Assembly (NCBI GenBank): GCA_045592445.1
Contig: JAZNUV010000006.1
Span: 1 to 29,281 of the forward strand
Source: JAQXGO01 sp045592445
GTDB taxonomy: Bacteria > Bacillota > Clostridia > UMGS1883 > UMGS1540
Length of the DNA: 29,281 nt
Direction of reading: 5' to 3'
Numbering within the stretch: position 1 is the first letter of the stretch; every line of letters starts with the position of its first letter. Under the pieces are notes generated by a model. The model was not told the origin of the DNA. It saw nothing but the letters and a program-made list of their open reading frames with translations, and did not search any database. Positions 1 through 9,300 of the stretch are shown piece by piece. The translations under genes and the position numbers were made by a program.

Positions 1-1
1 A

Positions 2-826
2 ATCACACCGTATTTTAAGAAACTGAAAATAAATCAGATCAACGCAACATCTGTCCGTATGTGGCAGAATGAAATGTTAAAAACAGATTATGCTCCTACA
101 TATATTAAAACGATACATAATCAACTCTCAGCAATACTGAATTATGCGGTCAAATTTTATAACCTCCCGAATAATCCTTGCCGTATAACCGGCAGCATCG
201 GAAAGAAGAATGCTGACAGTATGCAAATATGGACGCTGGAGGAATACAAAAAGGTTATAGCCTGCGAAGATAAGCCGGCCGCATTTATCGCATTAGAGAT
301 TTTATTTTGGTGTGGTCTGCGTGAGGGTGAGCTTCTGGCACTTACTCCAGCAGATGTTACAGACGAAAAAAAGCTGAAAATAACAAAATCCCTTGCTCGT
401 GTCAAGGGAGAGGAAATAATCTCGACACCGAAAACACCGAAAAGCATTCGTGATGTTTCTATGCCGGATTTCTTATATAACGAAATAAAGGATTATATTT
501 CACGCATTTATGGTATTCAGCCAACCGACAGACTGTTTTATTTTACCAAAGGATATATAAAGAAGGAAATAGAACGTTGCTCGGAGCTTGCCGGTGTAAA
601 AAGAATAAGAACGCACGACCTGCGGCACTCGCATGCTTCACTTTTAATTGAAATGGGATATAACATATTCCTTATATCTGAAAGGCTCGGACACGAAAAA
701 GTTGACACCACAATGAATATATATGGACATCTATATCCGAACAAGCAGCAGGCGCTCGCTTCTGAACTTGATAAAATCAACTACACCGAAATAAATAATA
801 TATCACAAAATAACACAGAGAATTGA
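2..826 (+). CDS. Tyrosine recombinase (integrase), 5' end outside window
   Basis: This is a site-specific recombinase of the phage/Tn916-type integrase family that would integrate and excise a mobile element. The reading frame is open to the left edge, so the N-terminus lies outside the window; an in-frame ATG at 59 is internal. The visible part starts in the SAM-like core-binding domain and continues through the catalytic domain. The catalytic set is visible: Arg in GLREGE (codon about 320), a Lys-containing strand (TPKTPKS), the HxxR box THDLRHS, LGHE, and the Tyr nucleophile in NIYGH. The enzyme therefore looks intact on its C-terminal side. The gene converges on guaA, with 93 bp between the two stop codons. 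That is the layout expected when int lies just inside an element inserted at the guaA 3' end. The family call is firm; the element type (ICE, prophage or island) cannot be told. Confidence 0.93.
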   Translation: MTPYFKKLKINQINATSVRMWQNEMLKTDYAPTYIKTIHNQLSAILNYAVKFYNLPNNPCRITGSIGKKNADSMQIWTLEEYKKVIACEDKPAAFIALEILFWCGLREGELLALTPADVTDEKKLKITKSLARVKGEEIISTPKTPKSIRDVSMPDFLYNEIKDYISRIYGIQPTDRLFYFTKGYIKKEIERCSELAGVKRIRTHDLRHSHASLLIEMGYNIFLISERLGHEKVDTTMNIYGHLYPNKQQALASELDKINYTEINNISQNNTEN

Positions 827-841
827 GAAAATTTTATCTCA

Positions 842-860
842 TAATGCCAATTTAATGCCA
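842..860. repeat. Pair of direct repeats TAATGCCA between int and guaA
   Basis: TAATGCCA occurs at 842-849 and again at 853-860, so the copies are offset by 11 bp, about one helical turn. They lie between the integrase stop and the presumed attachment site. Short phased repeats in this position are typical of arm-type integrase sites or excisionase sites. That role is an inference from position only. Confidence 0.4.
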
Positions 861-874
861 CAGACCAAAAAGAT

Positions 875-914
875 AAACCCCGAAACCTTATAAAATCAAG
901 GTTTTCGGGGTTTT
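875..914. terminator. Bidirectional intrinsic terminator between int and guaA
   Basis: The arms AAACCCCGAAACCTT (875-889) and AAGGTTTTCGGGGTTT (898-913) pair with one bulged T around a short AT-rich loop. T-rich tails follow on both strands: TTTTGT to the right, and TTTATCTTTTT on the minus strand. It can stop int transcription and also the 13-gene purine operon ending at guaA. Confidence 0.85.
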
Positions 915-919
915 GTCTG

Positions 920-941
920 TTATTCCCACTCGATCGTCCCC
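920..941. other. Candidate attachment site (att) at the guaA 3' end
   Basis: The last codons of guaA, encoding the conserved GTIEWE terminus, are followed at once by an integrase gene running toward them. The 3' end of guaA, around the GAGTGGGAATA stretch, is a documented integration target for islands and conjugative elements. Only one junction is inside the window, so the duplicated core at the other end cannot be seen. The exact crossover limits are therefore not defined. Confidence 0.55.
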
Positions 942-1900
942 ACAGGTTTCGGCGTAAGGTCCAAAACAACGCGGTTAATGCCTTCCACCTCACTGGTGAT
1001 ACGATTTGTAATTTTATGAAGAACATCATAGGGGATTTCTTCAATTGTAGCGGTCATGGCGTCCACGGTATTAACAGCACGAATAATTGCCGGCCATCCC
1101 TCATACCGTTTATCGTTTTTCACGCCGACGGACTGAAAATCAGGAACGGCGACAAAATACTGCCAAACCTTCTTAGAAAGTCCCGAAATATCAAATTCCT
1201 CGCGCAGAATCGCATCTGCCTCGCGAAGTGCCTCCAGTCTATCGCGTGTGATGGCACCGAGGCAACGCACGCCGAGACCAGGGCCGGGGAACGGCTGACG
1301 GTCAACCATTTCAGCGGGCAATCCTAAGGCTTTACCCACAACACGAACCTCATCCTTATAAAGAAGTTTAATGGGTTCAACGAGTTCAAACTGCATATCC
1401 TCAGGCAGTCCGCCTACGTTATGATGCGCTTTTACGCCGTCGCTTTCCAAAATATCGGGGTAAATTGTGCCCTGCGCCAAAAATTTTATATCGTCGAGCT
1501 TACTCGCTTCCTCATCAAACAGGCGAATAAATTCGTTGCCAATAATTTTTCTCTTTTTTTCCGGCTCGGCAACACCAGCCAAAAGACTTAAAAAGCGATC
1601 CGTTGCATCTACATAAATCAGATTTGCATCCAGTTGGTTCTGAAACACTTCTATAACCTGCTCGCTTTCACCTTTTCGCATAAGGCCGTGATTGACATGC
1701 ACGCATACAAGTTGTTTCCCGATTGCCTTTATAAGAAGGGCCGCCACAACAGAGGAATCCACGCCGCCCGAAAGTGCCAAAAGCACCTTTTTATCGCCAA
1801 CCGTTTTTTGTATTTCTACTACCTGTTCCTCTATAAATGCATTTGCCGCCGCTTCTGTTATAATACGTTCCATCGTTTCGGGGCGTTTGTTGTTATCCAT
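920..1900 (-). CDS. guaA: GMP synthase ATP-pyrophosphatase subunit, lacking the glutaminase domain
   Basis: This enzyme converts XMP to GMP by adenylating XMP and aminating it; it is the last step of the operon's GMP branch. The protein has 326 residues. The PP-loop LALSGGVDSS lies near residues 41-50, the ATP-pyrophosphatase domain follows, and the C-terminal dimerisation domain ends in the conserved GTIEWE. Usual bacterial GuaA has about 510-525 residues with a class I glutamine amidotransferase of about 200 residues in front; here that domain is absent. The start is genuine: ATG at 1900 is preceded by AAGGAGGAG, and the upstream gene ends 11 bp before. It therefore resembles the archaeal two-subunit type, or an ammonia-dependent enzyme. 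No separate glutaminase subunit is encoded in the window. Last gene of the purine operon. Confidence 0.93.
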   Translation of the reverse strand: MDNNKRPETMERIITEAAANAFIEEQVVEIQKTVGDKKVLLALSGGVDSSVVAALLIKAIGKQLVCVHVNHGLMRKGESEQVIEVFQNQLDANLIYVDATDRFLSLLAGVAEPEKKRKIIGNEFIRLFDEEASKLDDIKFLAQGTIYPDILESDGVKAHHNVGGLPEDMQFELVEPIKLLYKDEVRVVGKALGLPAEMVDRQPFPGPGLGVRCLGAITRDRLEALREADAILREEFDISGLSKKVWQYFVAVPDFQSVGVKNDKRYEGWPAIIRAVNTVDAMTATIEEIPYDVLHKITNRITSEVEGINRVVLDLTPKPVGTIEWE

Positions 1901-1911
1901 ACTACTCCTCC

Positions 1912-3108
1912 TTAATTTGTATAGTTATCAAAATAACCCTGCACCAAAATAACCGGTGTCCCCTTATCGCCTGAACCACTTGTCAAATCGCAAAGTGAAC
2001 CGATTAAATCTGTAAGCCTTCTCGGTGTGGTCCCTTGTGATGCCATGTCTCCCACAAGATTATCCTTCTTTTCGCGAATTTTTGTTTCAATTGCTTTGCG
2101 AAGGGCTTCACCCGATAAATCCTTAAAATCATTATCTGCAAGGTATTTAAGCTTCACTTCGTTCGGCGTACCCTCAAGACCGGGTGTATATGCGGGGGAC
2201 ACGCACGGGTCTGCAAGCTCCCAAATTTTGCCGACGGGGTCTTTGAAGGCACCGTCTCCATACACCATAACCTCAACATGCTTTCCTGTTTCTTTTAAAA
2301 TGCGCGCTTGAATATCTGTTACCAAATCGTTGCATGCACGCGGGAAAAGCTTCAAGGTTTCCTCGGTGGATTTATTGGATCCCAAAAGCCCGTACTGTTC
2401 ATTATATCCACTGCCGTTTATCGGTGCATTCATAATTCCATCCATGCCCACAACCTTTTCTGCACCCGCCGCTTTCAAAAGGCGTGCTGTTCTGGCTCTT
2501 GTATGAATGTCACAATGAAGTACATTTTTTGTATAGTTTAGAATTGCGCGAGCATCGTTTGCAAAGATAATTTCTGCCTCGGCACCCGCCTCGCGAATCA
2601 CTTCCTCGTAGTATGCCACATAGTCCATCCCTGTGAAAGGATGCTTATTTTCCCCGAAAAGTTCGCGATATTGTTTGAGTGTGAGTACATCACTGTACGG
2701 ATTTATCCCAGCTTCATCCAATTTATCAAGGCTTACAAGCTCGTTACCGACCTCATCGGAGGGGTAGCTCAGCATCAGCACAACCTTTTTTGCGCCCATT
2801 GCAATACCGCGCAGGCAAACAGCAAAGCGGTTTCTCGATAAAATCGGGAAAATTACACCCACAGTTTCTCCGCCAAGTTTGGCGCGTACATCCGCTGCAA
2901 TATCCGTAATTTGCACATAGTTTCCCTGTGCTCTTGCAACAATGGATTCTGTCATTGCAATCACGTCTTTATCACGTAATAAGAAGCCGTCACTTTCCGC
3001 CGCCGCGAGTACACTTTCCGTCACAATATCCGTCAAGTTATCGCCCTCACGAATAATCGGGCAACGGATGCCTCTTGCAATGGTTCCTGTTCTCTTTTCC
3101 ACGTTCAT
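1912..3108 (-). CDS. CofE-like gamma-glutamyl ligase family protein (F420-0:L-glutamate ligase homologue)
   Basis: The 398-residue protein resembles the coenzyme F420-0:gamma-L-glutamate ligase family (CofE), GTP-dependent enzymes that add glutamate to a carboxylate through an acyl phosphate. The N-terminal part (TIARGIRCPIIREGDNL, then DKDVIAMTESIVARAQGNYV) matches the usual opening of that family. The start is ATG at 3108, with AAAGG five bases upstream; a longer reading would overlap guaB without a ribosome site. It lies between guaB and guaA with 11-16 bp gaps, so it is surely co-transcribed. No F420 synthesis gene (cofC, cofD, fbiC) is visible. A CofE homologue acts as folylpolyglutamate synthase in Chlamydia. 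A folate role would fit the neighbours fhs, purN and purH, but this is inference. Family call fairly sure; substrate unknown. Confidence 0.8.
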   Translation of the reverse strand: MNVEKRTGTIARGIRCPIIREGDNLTDIVTESVLAAAESDGFLLRDKDVIAMTESIVARAQGNYVQITDIAADVRAKLGGETVGVIFPILSRNRFAVCLRGIAMGAKKVVLMLSYPSDEVGNELVSLDKLDEAGINPYSDVLTLKQYRELFGENKHPFTGMDYVAYYEEVIREAGAEAEIIFANDARAILNYTKNVLHCDIHTRARTARLLKAAGAEKVVGMDGIMNAPINGSGYNEQYGLLGSNKSTEETLKLFPRACNDLVTDIQARILKETGKHVEVMVYGDGAFKDPVGKIWELADPCVSPAYTPGLEGTPNEVKLKYLADNDFKDLSGEALRKAIETKIREKKDNLVGDMASQGTTPRRLTDLIGSLCDLTSGSGDKGTPVILVQGYFDNYTN

Positions 3109-3124
3109 CAGACCTTTCTTTCTA

Positions 3125-4630
3125 CTATTTGATAGGATTGGTATTTTCCTTTTGTATAACATCGTGGGCGCCACCCTCTACAATACTTGTAGCGGAAACG
3201 AGCGTCAGTTTCGCCTTCTCTTGCAGTTCAGCAATGGAAAGAGCGCCACAGTTACACATGGTGGATTTTACTTTACTTAAAGTCAATGCAACATTATCCT
3301 TTAAAGCACCTGCATATGGTACGTACGAATCTACGCCCTCTTCAAAGGAAAGCTTTTTATCACCGCCCAAATCGTAGCGTTGCCAGTTTCTTGCGCGGTT
3401 TGAGCCTTCGCCCCAGTATTCCTTCATGTAATTGCCGCCGATGCTGATTTTATTTGTCGGACTCTCGTCAAATCTTGCAAAATAACGTCCAAGCATGATA
3501 AAGTCCGCACCCATAGCAAGCGCAAGTGTGATATGGTGGTCGTATACAATACCGCCGTCAGAACATACGGGCACATAAATGCCTGTTTCTTCGTAATATT
3601 CGTTTCTGGCACGGCAAACGTCAATGAGTGCCGTTGCCTGCCCACGTCCGATTCCCTTTGTTTCACGCGTAATGCAGATAGAACCGCCGCCGATACCGAC
3701 CTTAACGAAATCCGCACCCGCCTCTGCCAGAAAGCGGAAGCCTTCAGCATCTACAACATTGCCTGCTCCGACGCGTACGCTATCGCCGTATTTTTCACGA
3801 ATCCAGGCAATGGTTAGCTTTTGCCACTCCGAATATCCCTCGGAGGAATCAATACAAAGCACGTCCGCACCTGCCTCGACAAGCGCAGGTACGCGTTCGG
3901 CGTAATCGCGCGTATTGATACCCGCACCCACCACGTAGCGTTTGGAGCTATCTAAAAGCTCGTTCGGGTTTTGCTTATGCATATCGTAGTCTTTACGAAA
4001 CACGAAATAGCACAATCTGTTTTCATTGTCGATAATCGGCAGAGAATTCAGCTTATTGTCCCAAATAATATCGTTGGCTTCTTTTAGACTTGTTCCTTCC
4101 TTTGCAAATATAAGCTCAGAAAACGGCGTCATAAAATCGCTGACAGGTGTATTCGCATCCATACGACTCACGCGGTAATCACGGCTTGTTACAATACCTA
4201 AAAGCTTACCCTCTGCTGTTCCGTCTTCCGTCACAGCGACTGTGGAATGTCCTGTTTTTTCTTTCAGGGCAATAATGTCGGAAAGTGTTGCATCGGGCGT
4301 TACGTTAGAATCGCTTTTTACAAAGCCCGCTTTATGATTTTTTGCTCTTGCAACCATATTTGCCTCGTCTTCAATGGACTGTGAGCCATAAATGAAGGAA
4401 ACACCCCCCTCCGTTGCCAATGCAATCGCCATTTTTTCGCCGGAAACCGACTGCATGATAGCAGAAACCAGCGGAATGTTCATCGTAATTGCGGATTCCT
4501 CGCCCTTTTTAAATTTGACAAGTGGTGTTTTAAGACTTACATTTGCCGGTACACATTCAGCCGATGAATACCCCGGAATTAAAAGATACTCATTAAATGT
4601 GTGCGACGTATCCTGCATAAAAATTGCCAT
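3125..4630 (-). CDS. guaB: IMP dehydrogenase
   Basis: Oxidises IMP to XMP with NAD+, the committed step of GMP synthesis, feeding guaA downstream. The protein has 501 residues. The catalytic barrel is interrupted by two CBS (Bateman) motifs at about residues 105-215. The active-site loop is GIGGGSICITRETKGIGRGQ with Cys near 319, and the mobile flap has the Arg-Tyr pair in NWQRYDLGG. Many bacterial enzymes read GxGPGSICTTR, so this is a divergent subtype that I associate with clostridia. The conserved C-terminal block STMCNCGALS is also unusual for textbook GuaB. The start is ATG at 4630, with AAGGAGG eight bases upstream; an in-frame ATG at 4705 would overlap fhs and lacks a site. There are 13 bp after fhs and 16 bp before the CofE-like gene. 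Confidence 0.96.
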   Translation of the reverse strand: MAIFMQDTSHTFNEYLLIPGYSSAECVPANVSLKTPLVKFKKGEESAITMNIPLVSAIMQSVSGEKMAIALATEGGVSFIYGSQSIEDEANMVARAKNHKAGFVKSDSNVTPDATLSDIIALKEKTGHSTVAVTEDGTAEGKLLGIVTSRDYRVSRMDANTPVSDFMTPFSELIFAKEGTSLKEANDIIWDNKLNSLPIIDNENRLCYFVFRKDYDMHKQNPNELLDSSKRYVVGAGINTRDYAERVPALVEAGADVLCIDSSEGYSEWQKLTIAWIREKYGDSVRVGAGNVVDAEGFRFLAEAGADFVKVGIGGGSICITRETKGIGRGQATALIDVCRARNEYYEETGIYVPVCSDGGIVYDHHITLALAMGADFIMLGRYFARFDESPTNKISIGGNYMKEYWGEGSNRARNWQRYDLGGDKKLSFEEGVDSYVPYAGALKDNVALTLSKVKSTMCNCGALSIAELQEKAKLTLVSATSIVEGGAHDVIQKENTNPIK

Positions 4631-4643
4631 TTTCAAATCCTCC

Positions 4644-6323
4644 TTAGAATAATCCGGTAATGCTACCGTTTTCGTCAATATCAATTGATTCTGCCGCTGG
4701 CACACGCGGGAGACCCGGCATCGTCATAATATCACCTGTTTTTACAACAACAAAGCCTGCACCTGCCGCAACCTTCACTTCGCGCACTGTAATTTCAAAA
4801 TCAGAAGGTGCACCGCGCTTTGTCGGGTCATCCGAAAAGCTGTACTGCGTTTTCGCAATACATACGGGCAAATGTGAGAAGCCCATATCTTTGATTCGAG
4901 CAAGTTGTTTTTCTGCTTGCGGTGTAAAAATCGCACGTGTTCCGCCATAAATTTTCTGTACAACCTGATTGATTTTATCCTGTAGGTCCATTTCGGACTC
5001 GTATGCAAACCGAAACGCCCCGTGTTCTTCATCGCAAAGCGAAACTACCGCCTCGGCAAGCTCTGTGCCGCCGTTTCCGCCGTCTGCCCAAACGGTCGAC
5101 AAAACCGCGCGGGCACCGCGTGACTGACATGCATCCAAAACTGCCTTGATTTCCGCGTCCGTATCGGTCGGGAAACGGTTAATTGCGATAACGCACGGCA
5201 AATTATAGACATTTTGTATGTTGTCAAGATGGCGGAGAAGGTTTGGAATCCCCTTTTGGAGAGCATCCAAATCCTCGTTTTTAAGCATATCTTTTGTAAG
5301 ACCGCCATGCATTTTTAAAGCACGTACCGTAGCGACCAGAACAACCGCGTCGGGTACAAGCCCTGCCTTGCGGCATTTAATATCCAAAAACTTTTCCGCA
5401 CCAAGGTCTGCCCCAAAGCCTGCCTCAGTAATAGCATATTCCCCTGCCTTACGCGCCATCTTCGTTGCAAGTACGCTGTTACAACCATGTGCAATATTGG
5501 CAAATGGACCGCCATGCACAAAAGCGGGTGTTCCTTCTAAAGTCTGAACTAAATTTGGCTTTATGGCATCTTTTAAAAGTGCCGCCATCGCGCCTTGCGC
5601 CTTTAATTGACCGCAGGTTACGGGTTCATTCTCATAGGTATATCCCACGATAATATTGCTAAGACGCACCTTCAAATCTGTCAGCGAATCAGCAAGACAC
5701 AAAACCGCCATCACCTCGCTTGCGACCGTAATATCAAAGCCATCCTCACGGGGGGTGCCGTCCATGCGACCACCGAGGCCGTCCACAACGTGCCGTAATT
5801 GACGGTCGTTCATATCAACGCAACGTTTCCATGTGATGCGGCGCGGGTCAATACCGAGCGAATTGCCTTGCTGAATATGATTATCAACCATCGCCGCCAA
5901 AAGGTTATTTGCCGCACCGATGGCATGAAAATCACCTGTAAAATGGAGATTGATATCCTCCATCGGGATAACCTGCGCGTAGCCACCGCCTGCTGCGCCG
6001 CCTTTTATGCCAAATACAGGGCCGAGTGAAGGCTCGCGAAGTGCCACTACCGATTTCTTTCCGATTTTACGAAGTCCGTCGGCAAGGCCTATGGTGGTTG
6101 TGGTTTTGCCTTCACCTGCAGGCGTCGGTGTAATCGCAGTCACTAAAACAAGTTTCCCGTCCTTCCTTGTACTTTCTTTCAAAAAGGAAAGGTCTACCTT
6201 TGCCTTGTTTCTGCCGTACATTTCCAAATATTTTTCATCCACATTCGCCGCTTCGGCAATTTCAGAAATCGGCAGCGGACTGCATTGTCTTGCAATTTCA
6301 ATGTCAGAAAGATACTGCATCAT
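4644..6323 (-). CDS. fhs: Formate--tetrahydrofolate ligase
   Basis: Makes 10-formyl-tetrahydrofolate from formate, THF and ATP, which is the one-carbon donor used by PurN and PurH in the same operon. The 559-residue length is normal for the family. The nucleotide-binding loop TPTPAGEGKTTTT lies near residues 65-77, followed by family blocks such as REPSLGPVFGIKGGAAGGGYAQ and TGDFHAIGAANNLLAA. Two adjacent ATG codons (6323 and 6320) follow AAAAGGAG; the second has the better spacing, so the true start may be one codon later. The gene sits 12 bp after purL. Placing fhs under a ZTP switch is logical because ZTP signals lack of 10-formyl-THF. Confidence 0.97.
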   Translation of the reverse strand: MMQYLSDIEIARQCSPLPISEIAEAANVDEKYLEMYGRNKAKVDLSFLKESTRKDGKLVLVTAITPTPAGEGKTTTTIGLADGLRKIGKKSVVALREPSLGPVFGIKGGAAGGGYAQVIPMEDINLHFTGDFHAIGAANNLLAAMVDNHIQQGNSLGIDPRRITWKRCVDMNDRQLRHVVDGLGGRMDGTPREDGFDITVASEVMAVLCLADSLTDLKVRLSNIIVGYTYENEPVTCGQLKAQGAMAALLKDAIKPNLVQTLEGTPAFVHGGPFANIAHGCNSVLATKMARKAGEYAITEAGFGADLGAEKFLDIKCRKAGLVPDAVVLVATVRALKMHGGLTKDMLKNEDLDALQKGIPNLLRHLDNIQNVYNLPCVIAINRFPTDTDAEIKAVLDACQSRGARAVLSTVWADGGNGGTELAEAVVSLCDEEHGAFRFAYESEMDLQDKINQVVQKIYGGTRAIFTPQAEKQLARIKDMGFSHLPVCIAKTQYSFSDDPTKRGAPSDFEITVREVKVAAGAGFVVVKTGDIMTMPGLPRVPAAESIDIDENGSITGLF

Positions 6324-6335
6324 TCTCGCTCCTTT

Positions 6336-9300
6336 TTATTTAAAGTAACGCACAGCGGATGCAAAAAGCCCCATATCATATTTGCCCACTACATTCTTGT
6401 AAAGGCCTTTTCCTATACGCTCACTGTGTCCCATTTTGCCGATTACTTTGCCGTCGGGAGAAAGAATACCCTCTACCGCATTCTGGGAGTTATTGGGATT
6501 AAAACGAATGTCGTCCGTAGCAACCCCGTCCATATCTACATACTGCGTGGCAATTTGTCCGTTTTTCACAAGTTCTGCCATCACAGCATCTTCTGCTAAA
6601 AATCTACCTTCACCATGGGAAATCGGTACAGAATAAATTTCTCCGACCTTTGTGTTTTGAAGCCACGGCGAACGGTTTGATGCAACGCGCGTTCTTACAA
6701 TGCGGGACTGATGGCGCCCGATGGTGTTGAAAGTAATGGTCGGGCAATGTTCGTCCGTATCTATAATTTTTCCGTACGGGACAAGGCCGAGCTTAATTAG
6801 TGCCTGGAACCCGTTACAGATACCGCACATAAGACCGTCACGCTTTTCCAAAAGCGTGGTCACCTTTTCCTTGACTGCAGCACTGCGGAAAAATGCAGTA
6901 ATAAATTTACCTGAGCCGTCGGGCTCGTCCCCGCCCGAGAAACCGCCGGGGATAAAGATAATCTGTGCTTTATCTGTCTTTTCAGCAAACATCTCCACAC
7001 TGCGTGCGATGCCATCTGCCGTCAAGTTATTGATAACAAAGATTTCTGCTGCCGCGCCTGCGTCCTCTACCGCCTTTGCTGAATCGTATTCGCAGTTTGT
7101 GCCGGGGAATACGGGAATCAGCACAGTCGGTTTCGCAGTTTTGACCATTGGTGCGGCTGTGAAATTCTCGCAATATGCATAATTTTCTATTTTTTTGCCT
7201 TCTGTCGGTATGTTCGAGGGATATACGCTTTCCAATTTATCATCATATATTTTTTGTAAATCAGAAAGTGCAAGTTCGGTGCCTTGATAGGAAATTGCCG
7301 CATTCTGCACCGTCTTACCCAAAACAATGCCCTCTCCGATATCCTCAGTACATTCTAAAATAAAACTGCCGTACCGATAGCCGAATATATCCTCCATTGT
7401 AAGGCTGTCTGCATACTGAAATCCGATGGAATTCCCGATACTCATTTTAAAGATAGCTTCTGCCACGCCGCCATATGTCGGTGTATAGGCAGATACCACC
7501 TTGCCTTCGCGTACCCACGCTGCAACCTTTTTAAATAATGCTTTTATAGATTCTGCCTTCGGTAAGTGGTTTTCATCGTATTCAGGCGCCACCAGGAAAA
7601 CGTTTCTCTCTGCACTCTTAAATTCAGGAGAAATAATATTCTGAATCTTATCCGTTGTAACAGCGAAGGATACTAAAGTGGGTGGCACATCTAATTTTTC
7701 AAACGTACCGCTCATCGAATCCTTACCCCCGATTGCGGCAACACCGAGGTCGAGCTGCGCACGGAATGCACCCAAAAGTGCCGCCATCGGCTTACCCCAA
7801 CGGTTTGCGTCTTTGCCCGGGCGTTCAAAATATTCCTGGAAGGTTAAATAAACATCTTCAAAATCCGCGCCTGTGGCAATCAATTTGGAAACAGACTCAA
7901 TCACCGCCAGATATGCACCGTGGTACGGGCTTTTTTCCGTAATAAAAGGATTATAGCCCCATGCCATTAAAGAGCAATCCTCCGTATGGGCGGATTCCAT
8001 CGAAATTTTATTTACCATTGCCTGAATCGGCGTCTCCTGATTTTTTCCGCCAAACGGCATAAGCACCGTACCTGCGCCGATAGTTGAGTCAAACCTCTCG
8101 GACAGGCCGCGTTTTGAACATACGTTCAAATCATCGCATAGTGCCTTTAAGGACGCACCAAAGTCAGTGCCGACTTCTTTTTTATAGCAGGAAGGCTTTG
8201 CAACTGCAATATCGATATGTTTTTCCGCACCATTTGAATTTAAAAAGTCACGGCTTATATCAACAATTGTGTTGCCCTTCCATGTCATTGTCAGACGCTT
8301 TTCCGCCTTCACCGTAGCAACAGCAGTTGCCTCGAGGTTTTCGCGGTCTGCAAGTTCTTTAAAGGCTTCTACATCCTCTGCAGCTACGACAACCGCCATT
8401 CTTTCCTGCGATTCACTGATGGCAAGCTCAGTACCGTCAAGCCCTTCATATTTTTTCGGCACAGCATCAAGGTTAATGGAAAGTCCGTCCGCAAGCTCGC
8501 CGATTGCAACGGATACGCCACCTGCGCCAAAGTCGTTACAACGTTTTATCATACGGCTTGCTTTTTCATTTCTGAATAAACGCTGCAGTTTTCTTTCCTC
8601 AGGAGCATTTCCCTTTTGTACCTCTGCACCGCAGCTTTCCAAAGATTCAAGCGTGTGGGATTTAGAAGAACCTGTTGCACCGCCGCAACCGTCTCTTCCT
8701 GTTCTTCCGCCAAGCAAAATAACAATATCGCCGGGTGCCGGACACTCCCTGCGTACATTTTTTGCGGGTGCCGCACCGATAACTGCGCCGATTTCCATGC
8801 GTTTTGCGGCATATCCGTCATGATAAATTTCATCTACAATGCCGGTTGCAAGACCGATTTGGTTCCCGTAGGAGGAATACCCCGCTGCCGCCGTTGTTAC
8901 AATTTTCCTTTGCGGCAACTTGCCTTCCATAGTTTCAGAAACGGGCAAAAGCGGATTTGCCGCACCCGTTACACGCATGGCGGCATATACATAAGACCGC
9001 CCCGACAACGGATCGCGAATGGCACCGCCAATACAGGTTGCTGCGCCGCCAAAGGGCTCAATTTCCGTCGGGTGGTTATGGGTTTCGTTCTTAAAGAGAA
9101 GGAGCCACGGCTCTTTCACACCGTCAGCCTCTACTTCAATTTTTACAGTACAGGCATTGATTTCCTCGGATGCATCCAGTTTTTCAAGCTGCCCCGTTTT
9201 CCGCAGATATTTCGCTGCCAATGTGCCAATATCCATGAGATTGACAGGTTTTGTGCGACCAAGTTCCTCTCTTGTTTTGAGGTAAGCCTGATAAGTTTCC

